DNA from: Azospirillum brasilense | GTDB taxonomy: Bacteria; Pseudomonadota; Alphaproteobacteria; Azospirillales; Azospirillaceae | NCBI RefSeq assembly: GCF_005222205.1 | Contig: NZ_CP032349.1 | Span: 310,001 to 374,000 of the forward strand | Direction: 5' to 3' | DNA: 64,000 nucleotides | Part shown: positions 34,224-43,832 of the stretch, one piece after another | How the letters are laid out: each line of letters begins with the position of its first letter | Numbering within the stretch: the stretch's first letter is position 1 | The notes under the pieces: model-generated | Databases searched by the model: none | Told to the model about the DNA's origin: nothing | The model's input: the letters and a program-made list of their open reading frames with translations, nothing else | Position numbers and translations under genes: made by a program

Positions 34224-35444
34224 ATGACGGCGATTGGGACAGGAAGGGCTGCATCCGTTCGTCGGGTGATGGCCGGATTGGCGCTGTTGCTCGCCGCCCT
34301 CGCGGCGATCGCCATCCTGTCGATGGCCAGTCCGCCCGGCAAAGCCGCCCGCGCCGCTGAGACCGCCCAGAACGCTCCGCCGCCGGTGACGGTCAGCCCG
34401 CCGCTGCGCAAGGAGATTGTCGAGTGGGACGAGTTCACCGGCCAGTTCCAGGCGGTGGACTTCGTTGAGATCCGGGCGCGGGTCAGCGGCTATCTCGACT
34501 CCATCGCCTTCCAGGACGGCCAGCTCGTCAAGCAGGGCGACCCTCTGTTCGTCATCGATCCGCGCCCCTTCGAGGCGGCGCTGGCCTCGGCGCGGGCGGA
34601 GCAGCAGCAGGCCGAAGCCAAGCTGGACCTGTCGAACCGCCAGCTCGCCCGCGCGTCGGAACTGCGGCGCAGCGACAACGTCGCGGCCAGCGTGTTCGAC
34701 GAGCGCCAGCAGCAGGTCCGCGTCGACGCCGCCGGGGTGGAGGTGGCGAAGGCCGCCGTCCGGACGGCGGAGCTGAACCTGAACTTCACCCGCATCACCG
34801 CCCCGATCGCCGGCCGCATCAGCCGGCGCGAGGTCAGTGTCGGCAACCTCATCGTCGGCGGCGACACCAGCACGACGACCCTGCTGACCACCATCGTCTC
34901 GCTCGACCCGATCTACTTCACCTTCGACATGAGCGAAGCCGACTACCTCGCCTACCAGCGGGCGGCGGCGCGCGGCGCGTTGAAGTCGCAGCGCGACGGC
35001 GGCATCGAGGTCGAAGGCCGCCTGTTCGACGAGCAGAACTGGCCCCTGAAGGGCACGCTCAACTTCATCGACAATCAGGTGAGCCCCGGCGCCGGCACCA
35101 TCCGCGCCCGCGCCGTCTTTCCCAACCCGTCGCTGCTGCTGACGCCCGGCCAGTTCGGGCGGCTGCGCCTGCCGGGGTCCGACCGCTACACCGCCACGCT
35201 GATTCCCGATCAGGCGGTGGTCAGCGACCAGGCCAACAAGATCGTCCTGACGGTCGGCAACGACGGGACCGTGGTGCCGAAGCCGGTGCGCCTCGGCCCC
35301 ATCGAGGACGGGTTGCGCGTCGTGCGCTCCGGGCTGGAGGAGACCGACAAGGTCATCATCAACGGCCTCGTCCGGGCCCGGCCGGGCGCCAAGGTGACGC
35401 CGCAGGACGGACGGATTGAGCCACCGAAGCCTCCGGCCGGTTGA
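34224..35444 (+). CDS. RND efflux periplasmic adaptor (membrane fusion protein)
   Basis: A 406-residue AcrA/MexE-type adaptor. The ATG at 34224 has GGAGGTG six bases upstream. An N-terminal hydrophobic segment (about 20-38) anchors it; no lipobox cysteine is present, so it is not an obvious lipoprotein. The lipoyl half-motifs (EIRARVSGYLDSIAFQDGQLVKQGDPLFVIDPRPFEAAL) flank a helical hairpin (LASARAEQQQAEAKLDLSNRQLARASELRRSDNVAAS). LNFTRITAPIAGRISRREVSVGNLI and a beta-barrel domain follow. It partners with the inner-membrane pump encoded 14 bp downstream. No outer-membrane channel gene is in the window. Confidence 0.95.
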   Translation: MTAIGTGRAASVRRVMAGLALLLAALAAIAILSMASPPGKAARAAETAQNAPPPVTVSPPLRKEIVEWDEFTGQFQAVDFVEIRARVSGYLDSIAFQDGQLVKQGDPLFVIDPRPFEAALASARAEQQQAEAKLDLSNRQLARASELRRSDNVAASVFDERQQQVRVDAAGVEVAKAAVRTAELNLNFTRITAPIAGRISRREVSVGNLIVGGDTSTTTLLTTIVSLDPIYFTFDMSEADYLAYQRAAARGALKSQRDGGIEVEGRLFDEQNWPLKGTLNFIDNQVSPGAGTIRARAVFPNPSLLLTPGQFGRLRLPGSDRYTATLIPDQAVVSDQANKIVLTVGNDGTVVPKPVRLGPIEDGLRVVRSGLEETDKVIINGLVRARPGAKVTPQDGRIEPPKPPAG

Positions 35445-35458
35445 GCGGAGCCGGGGCC

Positions 35459-38400
35459 ATGAACATTTCGCACTTCTTCATCAACCGGCCGATCTTCGCG
35501 GCGGTCCTGTCCATCTTCATCACGCTCATCGGGATCTTCGCCTATCTGACCCTGCCGGTCGCTCAGTATCCGGAGATCGCGCCGCCGACCATCGTGGTCA
35601 ACGCGACCTACCCCGGCGCGTCGGCGCAGGTGGTCGCCGACACCGTGTCCGCCCCCATCGAGCAGGAGGTCAACGGCGTCGAGGAGATGCTCTACATGTC
35701 CTCGCAGGCGACCAGCGACGGGCGCCTCCAGCTCACCATCACCTTCAAGCTGGGCACCGACCTGGACACCGCGCAGGTGCTGGTCCAGAACCGCCTCGCC
35801 GTGGCCGAGCCCCGCCTGCCGGAGGACGTGCGGCGCATCGGCGTGACCGTGCGCAAGAACTCGCCCGACATGCTGATGGTGATCCATCTGAACTCGCCGG
35901 ACGGGACGCGCGACCAGCTCTACATGTCCAACTACGCGCTGCTGCAGATCAAGGACGTGCTGGCGCGGCTGGACGGGGTGGGCGACATCCAGGTGTTCGG
36001 CGCCCGCGACTACGCCATGCGCGTCTGGCTCGACCCCGACCGGGTGGCGGCGCGCGGCCTGACCGCCGGCGACGTGGTGCGGGCGATCCAGGCACAGAAT
36101 GTCCAGGTGTCGGGCGGCGTCATCAACCAGCCGCCGGTGCCGACGCCCGGCGCCTTCCAGCTCAACGTCGAGACGCTGGGCCGCCTGACCGACCCGCGCG
36201 AGTTCGGCAACATCATCGTCAAGACCGACGGGGCCGCGGTCACCCGCCTGCGCGACGTGGCGCGGGTCGAGCTGGGGGCGCAGGACTACAATCTGAACGC
36301 CTATCTGGACCGCCAGCAGGCGGTGCCTCTGGTCATCTTCCAGAGGCCGGGATCCAACGCGCTGGAAACCGCCGACCGCATCCTGGCGACCATGGCGGAC
36401 CTGTCCAAGGGCTTCCCCAGCGGCATGCGCTACGACGTGGTCTACAACCCGACGGAGTTCATCGCGCAGTCCGTGGAGGAGGTCTACAAGACGATCTTCG
36501 AGGCCGTGGCGCTCGTGGTCGTCGTCGTCATCCTGTTCCTTCAGACGTGGCGCGCCTCCATCGTGCCGATTGCCGCGATCCCGGTCTCGCTGATCGGCAC
36601 CTTCACGGTGCTGGCGGCGCTGGGCTACTCGCTGAACACGCTGTCGCTGTTCGGGCTGGTGCTGGCCATCGGCATCGTCGTGGACGACGCCATCGTCGTC
36701 GTGGAGAATGTTGAGCGGTTCATCCGCCAGGGCATGAAGCCCAAGGACGCCGCGCACGAGACGATGAACGAGGTCGGCGGCGCGCTGATCGCCATCGCCC
36801 TGGTGCTCACCGCCGTGTTCATCCCGGCGGCCCTGGTCAGCGGCATCTCCGGCCAGTTCTTCCGCCAGTTCGCCGTGACCATCGCGACCGCCACGGTGAT
36901 CTCCTGTCTGGTGTCGCTGACCCTCAGCCCGGCGCTGTGCGCGCTGCTGTTCAAGCCGCACGAGGAGCACCCGCCCAAGCCGTCGCCTTTGACGCGCCCG
37001 GTCCATGCCTTCTTCCGCGGCTTCAACCGCGGCTTCGACCGCCTGTCCAACGGCTACGCCGGATTGACCGGGCGGCTGGTGCGGCTGCCGGTGATCGTGC
37101 TGGCGGTCTATGGGGTGCTGCTCGCCCTGACGGCGTGGCAGTTCAGCCGGGCGCCGACGGGATTCATCCCGAACCAGGACCAGGGCTATCTCATCACGGT
37201 GGTGCAGTTGCCCCCAGGCTCGTCGCTGGCCCGCACCGACGAGGTGGTGCGCACCGCGGTCGACACGCTGCTGAAGACGCCGGGGGTGATCCACGCCGTG
37301 CCCTTCGCCGGCTTCGACGGCGCCACCTTCACCAACGCGCCGAACGCCGGGGCGATCTTCGTGACGCTCGCCCCCTTCGCGGACCGCATCCCGAAGGGCC
37401 AGACCGCGGAGTCCGTGCTGGGCGACCTGAGAACCCGGCTGGGCGCCATCGAGGACGCCTTCATCATCACCATCCCGCCGCCGCCGGTGCGCGGCATCGG
37501 CAATTCCGGCGGCTTCAAGATGATGATCGAGGACAAGCGGGGCCGCGGCCTGCCCGCGCTGGAGGAGGCGGTGAACGAGCTGTCCGCTGCTGCGAACCGC
37601 ATCCCGGGCCTCGTCGGGGTGTTCTCTCTGTTCAACACCAAGACGCCGAAGGTCTTTGCCGACATCGACCGCCAACGCGCGGAGATGCTGGGCGTCACCG
37701 CCGATCAGGTGTTCGAGGCGCTGCAAATCTATGTCGGCTCCGCCTTCGTCAACGAGTTCAACCTGCTGGGCCGCACCTACCGGGTGACCGCGCAGGCCGA
37801 CGGGCGGTTCCGCCAGACCCCGCGCGACATCGCCAACCTGAAGACCCGCAACGCGGAGGGCGATATGGTCCCGATCGGCGCGGTGGCGGAGTTCCGGAAC
37901 ATCACCGGCCCCTACCGCGTCGCCCGCTACAACCTCTATCCGGCGGCGGAGCTTCAGGGGAACACGCTGCCCGGCTTCTCCACCGGCTACGCGCTGGCGG
38001 CGATGGAGAAGGCGGCGGCCGACACGCTGCCGGACGGCTTCGGCTTCGAATGGACCGAACTGGCCTATCAGGAGAAGGCGGCGGGCAACACCGGCCTGCT
38101 GGTGTTCGGGCTGTCCGTCGTCTTCGTCTTCCTGGTGCTGGCGGCGCAGTACGAGAGCTGGGCAATGCCGCTGTCGGTCATCCTGATCGTGCCGATGTGT
38201 CTGCTGGCCTCGGTGACCGGCCTGCTGATGCGCGGGCTGGCGGTGGACATCCTGGCGCAGGTGGGGTTCGTCGTGCTGGTCGGTCTGGCCGCCAAGAACG
38301 CCATCCTCATCGTCGAGTTCGCCCGCCAGAACGAGCTGTTCGAGGGCAAGGACCGCTTCGAGGCCGCGGTCGCGGCGGCGCGCACCCGGCTCCGCCCGAT

Positions 38401-38710
38401 CCTGATGACGTCCTTCGCCTTCATCCTGGGCGTCGTGCCGCTGATGATCGCGCAGGGCGCGGGGGCGGAGATGCGCCAGTCGCTGGGCACCGCGGTGTTC
38501 ATGGGAATGCTGGGGGTCACGCTGTTCGGGCTGATCTTCACCCCGGTGTTCTACACGGTGATCCGCGGCCTGTTCAGCGGGCCACTGGCCGTCAACCAGC
38601 ATCCCAACCCGAACGCCGAGGCGTCCGACCGAGCCCCGGCCGGAGGGGCGTCGTCGGGCGACTGGGGAAATGCCGGGCACATCCGCGGCGTCCCGGCCAA
38701 GGAAGATTGA
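35459..38710 (+). CDS. RND (HAE1-type) multidrug efflux inner-membrane transporter
   Basis: A 1083-residue AcrB/MexF-like proton antiporter. It starts at 35459 with MNISHFFINRPIFAAVLSIFITLIGIFAYLTLPVAQYPEIAPP, the standard first membrane helix and periplasmic entry. The TM4 proton-relay pair is in LAIGIVVDDAIVVVENVER. The repeated half includes GFIPNQDQGYLI and VGLAAKNAILIVEFARQ. Twelve membrane helices and two large periplasmic loops match the full family length. It should extrude hydrophobic drugs or plant phenolics across the envelope with the 34224-35444 adaptor and a TolC-like channel encoded elsewhere. Confidence 0.97.
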   Translation: MNISHFFINRPIFAAVLSIFITLIGIFAYLTLPVAQYPEIAPPTIVVNATYPGASAQVVADTVSAPIEQEVNGVEEMLYMSSQATSDGRLQLTITFKLGTDLDTAQVLVQNRLAVAEPRLPEDVRRIGVTVRKNSPDMLMVIHLNSPDGTRDQLYMSNYALLQIKDVLARLDGVGDIQVFGARDYAMRVWLDPDRVAARGLTAGDVVRAIQAQNVQVSGGVINQPPVPTPGAFQLNVETLGRLTDPREFGNIIVKTDGAAVTRLRDVARVELGAQDYNLNAYLDRQQAVPLVIFQRPGSNALETADRILATMADLSKGFPSGMRYDVVYNPTEFIAQSVEEVYKTIFEAVALVVVVVILFLQTWRASIVPIAAIPVSLIGTFTVLAALGYSLNTLSLFGLVLAIGIVVDDAIVVVENVERFIRQGMKPKDAAHETMNEVGGALIAIALVLTAVFIPAALVSGISGQFFRQFAVTIATATVISCLVSLTLSPALCALLFKPHEEHPPKPSPLTRPVHAFFRGFNRGFDRLSNGYAGLTGRLVRLPVIVLAVYGVLLALTAWQFSRAPTGFIPNQDQGYLITVVQLPPGSSLARTDEVVRTAVDTLLKTPGVIHAVPFAGFDGATFTNAPNAGAIFVTLAPFADRIPKGQTAESVLGDLRTRLGAIEDAFIITIPPPPVRGIGNSGGFKMMIEDKRGRGLPALEEAVNELSAAANRIPGLVGVFSLFNTKTPKVFADIDRQRAEMLGVTADQVFEALQIYVGSAFVNEFNLLGRTYRVTAQADGRFRQTPRDIANLKTRNAEGDMVPIGAVAEFRNITGPYRVARYNLYPAAELQGNTLPGFSTGYALAAMEKAAADTLPDGFGFEWTELAYQEKAAGNTGLLVFGLSVVFVFLVLAAQYESWAMPLSVILIVPMCLLASVTGLLMRGLAVDILAQVGFVVLVGLAAKNAILIVEFARQNELFEGKDRFEAAVAAARTRLRPILMTSFAFILGVVPLMIAQGAGAEMRQSLGTAVFMGMLGVTLFGLIFTPVFYTVIRGLFSGPLAVNQHPNPNAEASDRAPAGGASSGDWGNAGHIRGVPAKED

Positions 38711-38826
38711 GTGAAGATCCCGATGCGGCGAAAAGCAGCGCTTTCCACGTCAGGCTGCAAAAGCCGGTGGTGCGGCGCGGGTGGCCTGATAGGCTGAATG
38801 CCCGTGAAGGCGTTGCCTGCAGGCGA

Positions 38827-39909
38827 ATGGATTGGTGGATGATGACGAAGCCAAGCCGGTGGCTGCTCAAGGCCGCAGCCGCGCTGTCCGTCCTCGTGGT
38901 CCTCTATGGGGTGTGGCTGTTTCTGCGACCCGCGGGTCTGCCCGCCGGCCTGGCCAGCGGCAACGGCCGGATCGAGGCGGTCGAGATCGACATCGCCACG
39001 AAAACCGCCGGGCGGGTCGAGGACATCCTGGTCGATGAGGGCGATTTCGTCACGGCCGGGCAGGTGCTCGCCCGCATGGACACCGAGGTGCTCCAGGCCC
39101 AGGCCAAACAGGCCGAGGCGCAGAAGCAGCAGGCGGTGATCGGCGTCGAGGCCGCCCGCCATCAGGTGCTCCAGCGCCAGGCCGAACGCCAGTCGGCGCT
39201 GTCCCTGGTGGCCCAGCGCGAGGCCGAGCGGGACGTCGCCCAGAAGCAGCTCGCCCGGTCGGAGGAGCTGGAGGCGCGCGGCACGACGTCGCGGCAGGTC
39301 CTCGACACCGACCGCGCCCGCTTCGAGAGCGCAAACGCCGCGGTCAGCGCGGCCAAGGCTCAGGTCGCCGCGGCCGACGCCGCCATCGCCACCGCCGAGG
39401 CCCAGGTCGTCAACGCCGGGGCGGCGGTCGACGCCGCCGCGGCCACCATCGAGCGCATCCAGGCCGACATCCGGGACAGCACGCTCCGCTCGCCGCGCGA
39501 CGGCCGGGTGCAGTTCCGGGTGGCGCAGCCGGGCGAGGTGCTCGGTGCCGGCGGCCGGGTGCTGAACATGGTCGATCTCAGCGACGTCTACATGACCTTC
39601 TTCCTGCCGACGGAGGCCGCCGGGCGGGTGAGGATCGGCACCGAGGTGCGGATCGCCCTCGACGCCTTTCCGCAGTACGTCGTTCCCGCCAAGGCCACCT
39701 TCGTCGCCGACGTCGCCCAGTTCACCCCGAAGACGGTGGAGACGGCCAGCGAACGCCAGAAGCTGATGTTCCGGATCAAGGCGCAGATCCCGCCCCCCTT
39801 GCTCAAAAAATACATCCGCGACGTGAAGACCGGCTTGCCGGGGGTGGCCTATGTGCGGATCGATCCGGACACCGAATGGCCGGCCAACCTGCAAAACCTC
39901 GTGCCATGA
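38827..39909 (+). CDS. HlyD/YhiI-type membrane fusion protein for an ABC exporter
   Basis: About 360 residues if the ATG at 38827 is used; ATGs at 38839 and 38842 are equally possible because the ribosome site is weak. One membrane helix near the N-terminus ([20 protein letters not shown]) is followed by a lipoyl motif ([51 protein letters not shown]). A long Ala/Gln-rich coiled coil comes next (about 80-215), then [22 protein letters not shown]. Its stop overlaps the next gene's start (ATGA). Gene order MFP-RbbA-permease matches the YhiI-RbbA-YhhJ exporter of enteric bacteria. Confidence 0.92.
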   Translation: MDWWMMTKPSRWLLKAAAALSVLVVLYGVWLFLRPAGLPAGLASGNGRIEAVEIDIATKTAGRVEDILVDEGDFVTAGQVLARMDTEVLQAQAKQAEAQKQQAVIGVEAARHQVLQRQAERQSALSLVAQREAERDVAQKQLARSEELEARGTTSRQVLDTDRARFESANAAVSAAKAQVAAADAAIATAEAQVVNAGAAVDAAAATIERIQADIRDSTLRSPRDGRVQFRVAQPGEVLGAGGRVLNMVDLSDVYMTFFLPTEAAGRVRIGTEVRIALDAFPQYVVPAKATFVADVAQFTPKTVETASERQKLMFRIKAQIPPPLLKKYIRDVKTGLPGVAYVRIDPDTEWPANLQNLVP

Positions 39910-42659
39910 GCGGTGCCGCCGACCGCTCCGCCGCATCACCCGTTGCGCGCCTGCGGGACGTCCGTCTGCGGTACGGGTCGGTCCGGGCGATCGACGGGGT
40001 CGGCCTGGACGTCCCGGCGGGGTGCGTCGTGGGGCTGATCGGCCCCGACGGCGTCGGCAAGTCCAGCCTGCTGTCGCTGATGTCGGGGGCGCGCGCCCTG
40101 CAGGAGGGGACGGTCGAGGTGCTGGGCGGCAGCATGGCCGAGGCGCGTCACCGCCGCGCCGTTTGCCCGCGCATCGCCTACATGCCGCAGGGCCTCGGCA
40201 GGAACCTCTACCCAACGCTGTCGGTCGTCGAGAATCTCGACTTCTTCGGGCGGCTGTTCGGCCAGGGCGGGGCCGAGCGCCAGAGGCGCATCGCCGACCT
40301 GACGCGGAGCACCGGCCTCGCGCCGTTCCTCGACCGGCCCGCCGGCAAGCTGTCCGGCGGCATGAAGCAGAAGCTCGGCCTGTGCTGCGCGCTCATCCAT
40401 GACCCGGATCTGCTGATCCTCGACGAGCCGACCACCGGCGTGGACCCGCTGTCGCGGCGGCAGTTCTGGGAGTTGATCGACCGCATAAGGGCGGACCGCC
40501 CCGGCATGAGCGTGGTGGTGGCCACCGCCTACATGGAGGAGGCGGCCCGCTTCGACTGGCTCGTCGCCATGGACGGGGGGCGCGTGCTGGCCACCGGCAG
40601 CCCGCGGGAGCTGTTGGACCGCACCGCGACCGCGACGCTGGAGGCGGCCTTCGTCGCGCTGATGCCCGAGGAGAAGCGCCGTGGGCACAGGGCGGTGACG
40701 ATCGTGCCGCGCACGGGGGACGCGGGCGACATCGCCATCGAGGCGAAGGGCCTGACCATGCGCTTCGGCGATTTCGTGGCGGTCGACCATGTCAGCTTCC
40801 GCATCCCGCGCGGCGAGATCTTCGGCTTCCTCGGCTCCAACGGCTGCGGCAAGACGACGACGATGAAGATGCTGACCGGCCTGCTCCCGCCGAGCGAGGG
40901 CGAGGCCCGGTTGTTCGGGCAGCCGGTGGACGCCGGCAACATCGCGACGCGCCGGCGCGTCGGCTACATGTCGCAGGCCTTCTCGCTCTATTCGGAACTG
41001 ACCATCCGGCAGAACCTGGAGCTGCACGCCCGCCTGTTCCAGGTGCCCGAGGACGTCCTTCCCGGCCGGGTGGCGGCGGTGGCGGCGCGCTTCGGCCTTA
41101 CCGACGCCATGGAGGCGCTGCCGGACCGGCTGCCGCTCGGCCAGCGCCAGCGCCTGTCCCTCGCCGTCGCGATGGTCCATGAGCCCGCCCTGCTGATCCT
41201 GGACGAGCCGACGTCGGGCGTCGACCCGATCGCGCGCGACGCCTTCTGGGAGATCATGATCGGGCTGGCGCGCCGCGACCGGGTGACGATCTTCATCTCG
41301 ACGCATTTCATGAACGAGGCCGAGCGCTGCGACCGCATCTCGTTGATGCACGCCGGCCGCGTGCTGGTCAGCGACACGCCGGCGGCGCTCGTCGCGAAGC
41401 GCGGCGCCGCGACGCTGGAGGAGGCCTTCATCGGTTATCTGGAGGAGGCCGTGGCGGAGCGCCGGGAAAGCGACGCGGCGGCGGCCCCCGATGATCCCCG
41501 GCAGGCCCCGCCGCCCGCCGCCGCTCCCTCCGGCGAGCGCGCGGAAGACCGCGTCTTCAACCCGCGGCGCATGCTCAGCTACTCGCGTCTGGAGGCGCTG
41601 GAGTTGCGGCGCGATCCCATCCGGGCGACGCTCGCCCTGCTCGGCAGCCTCCTGCTGATGGTCATCATGGGCTACGGCATCAACATGGATGTCGAGGACC
41701 TGTCCTTCGCCGTCCTGGACCGGGACCAGACGACGGTGAGCCGCGACTACACGCTCAACCTCGCCGGCTCCCGCTATTTCATCGAACGGGCGCCGATCGC
41801 CGACTACGAGGATCTCGACCGGCGCATGCGGGCGGGCGACCTTTCCCTGGCGCTGGAAATCCCGCCGGGCTTCGGGCGTGACGTTGCCCGCGGGCGTCCG
41901 GTCCAGATCGGGGCGTGGATCGACGGTGCCATGCCGACGCGCGCCGAGACGGTCAACGGCTACGTTCAGGGCATGCACAGCCAGTGGCTGGCCTCCCAAA
42001 CCAGCGCGCCCGGCCTCGCCACCATCGAGACCCGCTTCCGCTACAATCCGGACGTCGAGAGCCTGAAGGCCATCGTGCCGGCGGTCATCCCGATCCTGCT
42101 GCTGCTGATCCCGGCGATGCTGGCCGCGCTCAGCGTCGTGCGCGAGAAGGAACTCGGCTCGATCATCAACCTCTACGTCACGCCGGTCACCAGGCTTGAG
42201 TTCCTGCTCGGCAAGCAACTGCCCTATGTCGGGCTGGCCATGCTCAACTTCCTTCTCATGGTGGCGCTGGCGGTCACCGTCTTCGGCGTGCCGCTGACCG
42301 GGAACATCCTGGCCCTGTCCACCGGCGCCGTGCTCTACACCGTCGCGGCGACGGCCATGGGGTTGCTGATGTCCAGCTTCATGCGCAGCCAGATCGCCGC
42401 CATCTTCGGCACCGCCATCGCGACGCTGATCCCGGCGACGCAGTATTCCGGCATGATTGATCCCGTTGCCTCCCTGGGGGGTGCCGCGGCGCTCATCGGG
42501 GAGGTCTACCCGACCACCCATTTCCTGACCATGTCCCGGGGCGTCTTCTCGAAGGCCCTGGGTTTCGGGGATTTGCACGCCGCCTTCGTCGCGCTTCTGG
42601 TCGCCGTGCCGGTCCTGATCGGGGCGAGCGCGCTGCTGCTGAAGAAGCAGGAGACCTGA
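39906..42659 (+). CDS. RbbA-like fusion of two ABC ATPase domains and an ABC-2 permease
   Basis: A 917-residue protein, matching RbbA in length and layout. NBD1 (about 10-225) has Walker [10 protein letters not shown], signature [11 protein letters not shown] and Walker [17 protein letters not shown]2 (about 280-505) has Walker [10 protein letters not shown] near residue 310, Walker [14 protein letters not shown] and a degenerate signature, [11 protein letters not shown], in place of LSGGQ. After a Pro/Ala linker comes an ABC-2-type membrane domain (about 545-917) with a large extracytoplasmic loop ([24 protein letters not shown]) and membrane helices in [31 protein letters not shown]. It probably exports a compound with the HlyD-type and second permease proteins. 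The E. coli protein was reported to associate with ribosomes; nothing here tests that. Confidence 0.94.
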   Translation: MSGAADRSAASPVARLRDVRLRYGSVRAIDGVGLDVPAGCVVGLIGPDGVGKSSLLSLMSGARALQEGTVEVLGGSMAEARHRRAVCPRIAYMPQGLGRNLYPTLSVVENLDFFGRLFGQGGAERQRRIADLTRSTGLAPFLDRPAGKLSGGMKQKLGLCCALIHDPDLLILDEPTTGVDPLSRRQFWELIDRIRADRPGMSVVVATAYMEEAARFDWLVAMDGGRVLATGSPRELLDRTATATLEAAFVALMPEEKRRGHRAVTIVPRTGDAGDIAIEAKGLTMRFGDFVAVDHVSFRIPRGEIFGFLGSNGCGKTTTMKMLTGLLPPSEGEARLFGQPVDAGNIATRRRVGYMSQAFSLYSELTIRQNLELHARLFQVPEDVLPGRVAAVAARFGLTDAMEALPDRLPLGQRQRLSLAVAMVHEPALLILDEPTSGVDPIARDAFWEIMIGLARRDRVTIFISTHFMNEAERCDRISLMHAGRVLVSDTPAALVAKRGAATLEEAFIGYLEEAVAERRESDAAAAPDDPRQAPPPAAAPSGERAEDRVFNPRRMLSYSRLEALELRRDPIRATLALLGSLLLMVIMGYGINMDVEDLSFAVLDRDQTTVSRDYTLNLAGSRYFIERAPIADYEDLDRRMRAGDLSLALEIPPGFGRDVARGRPVQIGAWIDGAMPTRAETVNGYVQGMHSQWLASQTSAPGLATIETRFRYNPDVESLKAIVPAVIPILLLLIPAMLAALSVVREKELGSIINLYVTPVTRLEFLLGKQLPYVGLAMLNFLLMVALAVTVFGVPLTGNILALSTGAVLYTVAATAMGLLMSSFMRSQIAAIFGTAIATLIPATQYSGMIDPVASLGGAAALIGEVYPTTHFLTMSRGVFSKALGFGDLHAAFVALLVAVPVLIGASALLLKKQET

Positions 42660-42662
42660 GCG

Positions 42663-43784
42663 ATGCAGGCGTCCAACGTCCTGAACCTCGGCGTCAAGGA
42701 GCTGCGCAGCCTCGCCCGCGATCCGATGCTTCTGGTTCTCATCGTCTATTCCTTCACGCTGGCGATCTACACGGCGGCGACCGCCATTCCGGAGACGCTC
42801 AACAAGGCGGCGATCGCCATCGTCGACGAGGACCGCTCGCCGCTGTCCGCCCGCATCACCGGCGCCTTCTATCCGCCCTATTTCCTCCCGCCGGTCCTGA
42901 TCACCCCCGCCGAGATGGACGCCCGCATGGACGCCGGGCTCGACACCTTCGCGCTCGACATTCCGCCCAACTTTCAGCGCGACGTCCTCGCCGGGCGCCG
43001 GCCGGCGATCCAGCTCAACGTCGACGCGACCCGGATGACCCAGGCCTTTTCCGGGAGCGGCTACATCCAGCAGATCGTCAGCGGGGAGGTCACCGCCTTC
43101 ATGCAGCGCTACCGGGGTGAACAGGCCCTGCCGGTCGACCTCGCCCTGCGGGTCCGCTTCAATCCAACAATGAACAAGGGCTGGTTCGGTTCGGTGATCG
43201 AGGTCATCAACCAAGTGACGATGCTGTCGATCATCCTGACCGGCGCCGCCCTGATCCGGGAGCGCGAGCACGGCACCATTGAGCATCTGCTGGTGATGCC
43301 GGTCACGCCCGCCGAGATCATGGTCGGCAAGATCTGGTCGATGGCGCTGGTCGTGCTCGTCGCCTGCGCCGTCTCGCTGGTCTTCGTCGTCCAGGGGCTG
43401 CTGGCGGTTCCCATCGGCGGATCGGTCGCCCTGTTCCTGGCCGGTGCCGCCCTGCACCTGTTCGCCACCACCTCGATGGGAATTTTCCTCGGGACGGTGG
43501 CGCGCAGCATGCCGCAGTTCGGCATGCTGATGATCCTGGTGATGGTGCCGCTGCAGATGCTGTCGGGGGGCATGACGCCGCGGGAGAGCATGCCCGCCCT
43601 CGTCCAGGACGTGATGCTCGCCGCGCCGACGACGCACTTCGTCGCGCTGGCCCAGGCCATCCTGTACCGCGGCGCCGGCCTCGACGTGGTCTGGCCGCAA
43701 TTCCTCGCGCTGATCGGGATCGGCGCGGCCTTGTTCAGCCTGTCGCTGGCGCGCTTCCGCAAGGCCATCAGCCGGATGTCGTGA
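42663..43784 (+). CDS. ABC-2-type permease (YhhJ-like)
   Basis: A 373-residue inner-membrane protein. An N-terminal helix (DPMLLVLIVYSFTLAIYTAATA) and a large periplasmic domain (IAIVDEDRSPLSARITGAFYPPYFLPP; FALDIPPNFQRDVLAGRRPAIQLNVDATRM) precede a membrane block. That block contains LIREREHGTIEHLLVMPVTPAEIMVGKIWSM, the ABC-2 coupling helix. It starts four bases after the RbbA-like gene and would pair with that protein's own membrane half. A strong hairpin marks the operon's end. Confidence 0.93.
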   Translation: MQASNVLNLGVKELRSLARDPMLLVLIVYSFTLAIYTAATAIPETLNKAAIAIVDEDRSPLSARITGAFYPPYFLPPVLITPAEMDARMDAGLDTFALDIPPNFQRDVLAGRRPAIQLNVDATRMTQAFSGSGYIQQIVSGEVTAFMQRYRGEQALPVDLALRVRFNPTMNKGWFGSVIEVINQVTMLSIILTGAALIREREHGTIEHLLVMPVTPAEIMVGKIWSMALVVLVACAVSLVFVVQGLLAVPIGGSVALFLAGAALHLFATTSMGIFLGTVARSMPQFGMLMILVMVPLQMLSGGMTPRESMPALVQDVMLAAPTTHFVALAQAILYRGAGLDVVWPQFLALIGIGAALFSLSLARFRKAISRMS

Positions 43785-43813
43785 GCCGCGCCGACGGTTG
43801 CGGCGCGGCTCAC
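43781..43813. terminator. Bidirectional 12-bp hairpin between convergent operons
   Basis: GTGAGCCGCGCC and GGCGCGGCTCAC form a perfect 12-bp stem around a nine-base loop, overlapping the stop codon of the ABC-2 permease. It lies between that operon and the convergent TonB receptor gene, so it can end transcripts from both sides. No long T-tract is present, so the assignment rests on stem strength and position. Confidence 0.7.
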
Positions 43814-43832
43814 CGGGATCAGGAGCGGACCA

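Noticed and set aside
35210-38680. A 1156-codon open frame on the minus strand opposite the RND pump gene
   Set aside because: It is antisense to a complete AcrB-like gene; its translation is Arg/His/Asp/Gln-rich with no domain, a common artefact of GC-rich codon use.
39936-43700. A 1254-codon open frame on the minus strand opposite the RbbA/YhhJ genes
   Set aside because: It spans two well-defined transporter genes in antisense and shows only low-complexity residue composition, so it is a shadow frame.
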